A DNA stretch of 5,090 nt, taken from contig JAIOSN010000227.1 of NCBI GenBank assembly GCA_021107605.1, positions 1 to 5,090 on the forward strand, given 5' to 3'. Source of the stretch: Anaerolineae bacterium. Lineage in GTDB: Bacteria > Chloroflexota > Anaerolineae > B4-G1 > SLSP01. Positions 5,087 to 5,090 of the stretch are shown here, piece by piece (within the stretch, counting starts at the first letter, position 1; every line of letters begins with the position of its first letter). The notes under the pieces are model-generated. The model did no database searches, had not been told where the DNA came from, and saw only the letters and a list, made by a program, of their open reading frames with translations. The position numbers were made by a program, and so were the translations under genes.

Positions 5087-5090
5087 TTAC
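5016..5090 (-). CDS. possible C-terminal tail of the upstream EcfA domain (partial, other frame)
   Basis: Reading leftward from the window edge in the frame offset by one base from the ATPase above gives VSGLAWLPGARLEYFHRALRGAGG, then TAG at 5018-5016. The first half (VSGLAWLPGARLE) looks like the arm that ends EcfA domains. It parallels the end of the ATPase at 4169 (VSFANRLG, then LLSLEELV). The last residues look like out-of-frame translation of the linker. I interpret this as the end of the first ATPase domain, joined to the second by a one-base shift. It could also be a separate gene ending here. Only 75 bp are visible. Confidence 0.35.
   Translation of the reverse strand, partial: VSGLAWLPGARLEYFHRALRGAGG

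Overview
All recognisable genes lie on the minus strand, so biological order runs from right to left. The window appears to be bacterial. Its moderately high GC coding DNA is separated by AT-richer spacers full of short 'boilerplate' repeat phrases (cttcgcgccttcgtgg-, accacggatta-, atcagcgtttatcagcgt-like). Together with an ECF ATPase that looks like half of a fused double ATPase, this suggests a Chloroflexota (Anaerolineae/Caldilineae-like) genome. That is an inference from style, not a phylogenetic result.

Layout in the direction of transcription. (1) 5090-4169: an energy-coupling factor (ECF) transporter ATPase. It is cut by the window edge and is probably the second half of a fused EcfA-EcfA protein with a frameshift in the linker. 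(2) 4179-3397: the transmembrane coupling protein EcfT, overlapping the ATPase gene by 11 bp. (3) A 231-bp spacer with a perfect 15-bp inverted repeat. (4) 3165-2389: a nucleoside phosphorylase of the MTAP/MTIP family whose base-recognition residues point to methylthioinosine rather than methylthioadenosine. (5) A 187-bp spacer with a possible structured leader. (6) 2201-1362: an enlarged ECF substrate-binding (S) membrane subunit. (7) A 376-bp spacer with an intrinsic terminator and small repeat arrays. (8) 985-1: an MTA/SAH deaminase (MtaD family), truncated by the left edge.

The genes make sense together. The deaminase would convert 5'-methylthioadenosine (MTA) to 5'-methylthioinosine (MTI). 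The phosphorylase, with Asn where MTA-specific enzymes have Asp, would cleave MTI to hypoxanthine and methylthioribose-1-phosphate. This is the deaminate-first route known from Pseudomonas aeruginosa. The phosphorylase gene sits between the EcfA-EcfT module and its probable S subunit, which raises the possibility that the transporter imports a purine nucleoside, a methylthio-sugar or a related salvage compound. That substrate link is inference from neighbourhood only.

The most useful points for follow-up are the MTI-type active site beside a deaminase, the probable frameshifted ATPase fusion with a degenerate ABC signature, the unassigned 8-helix S subunit, and the hairpin upstream of its gene.
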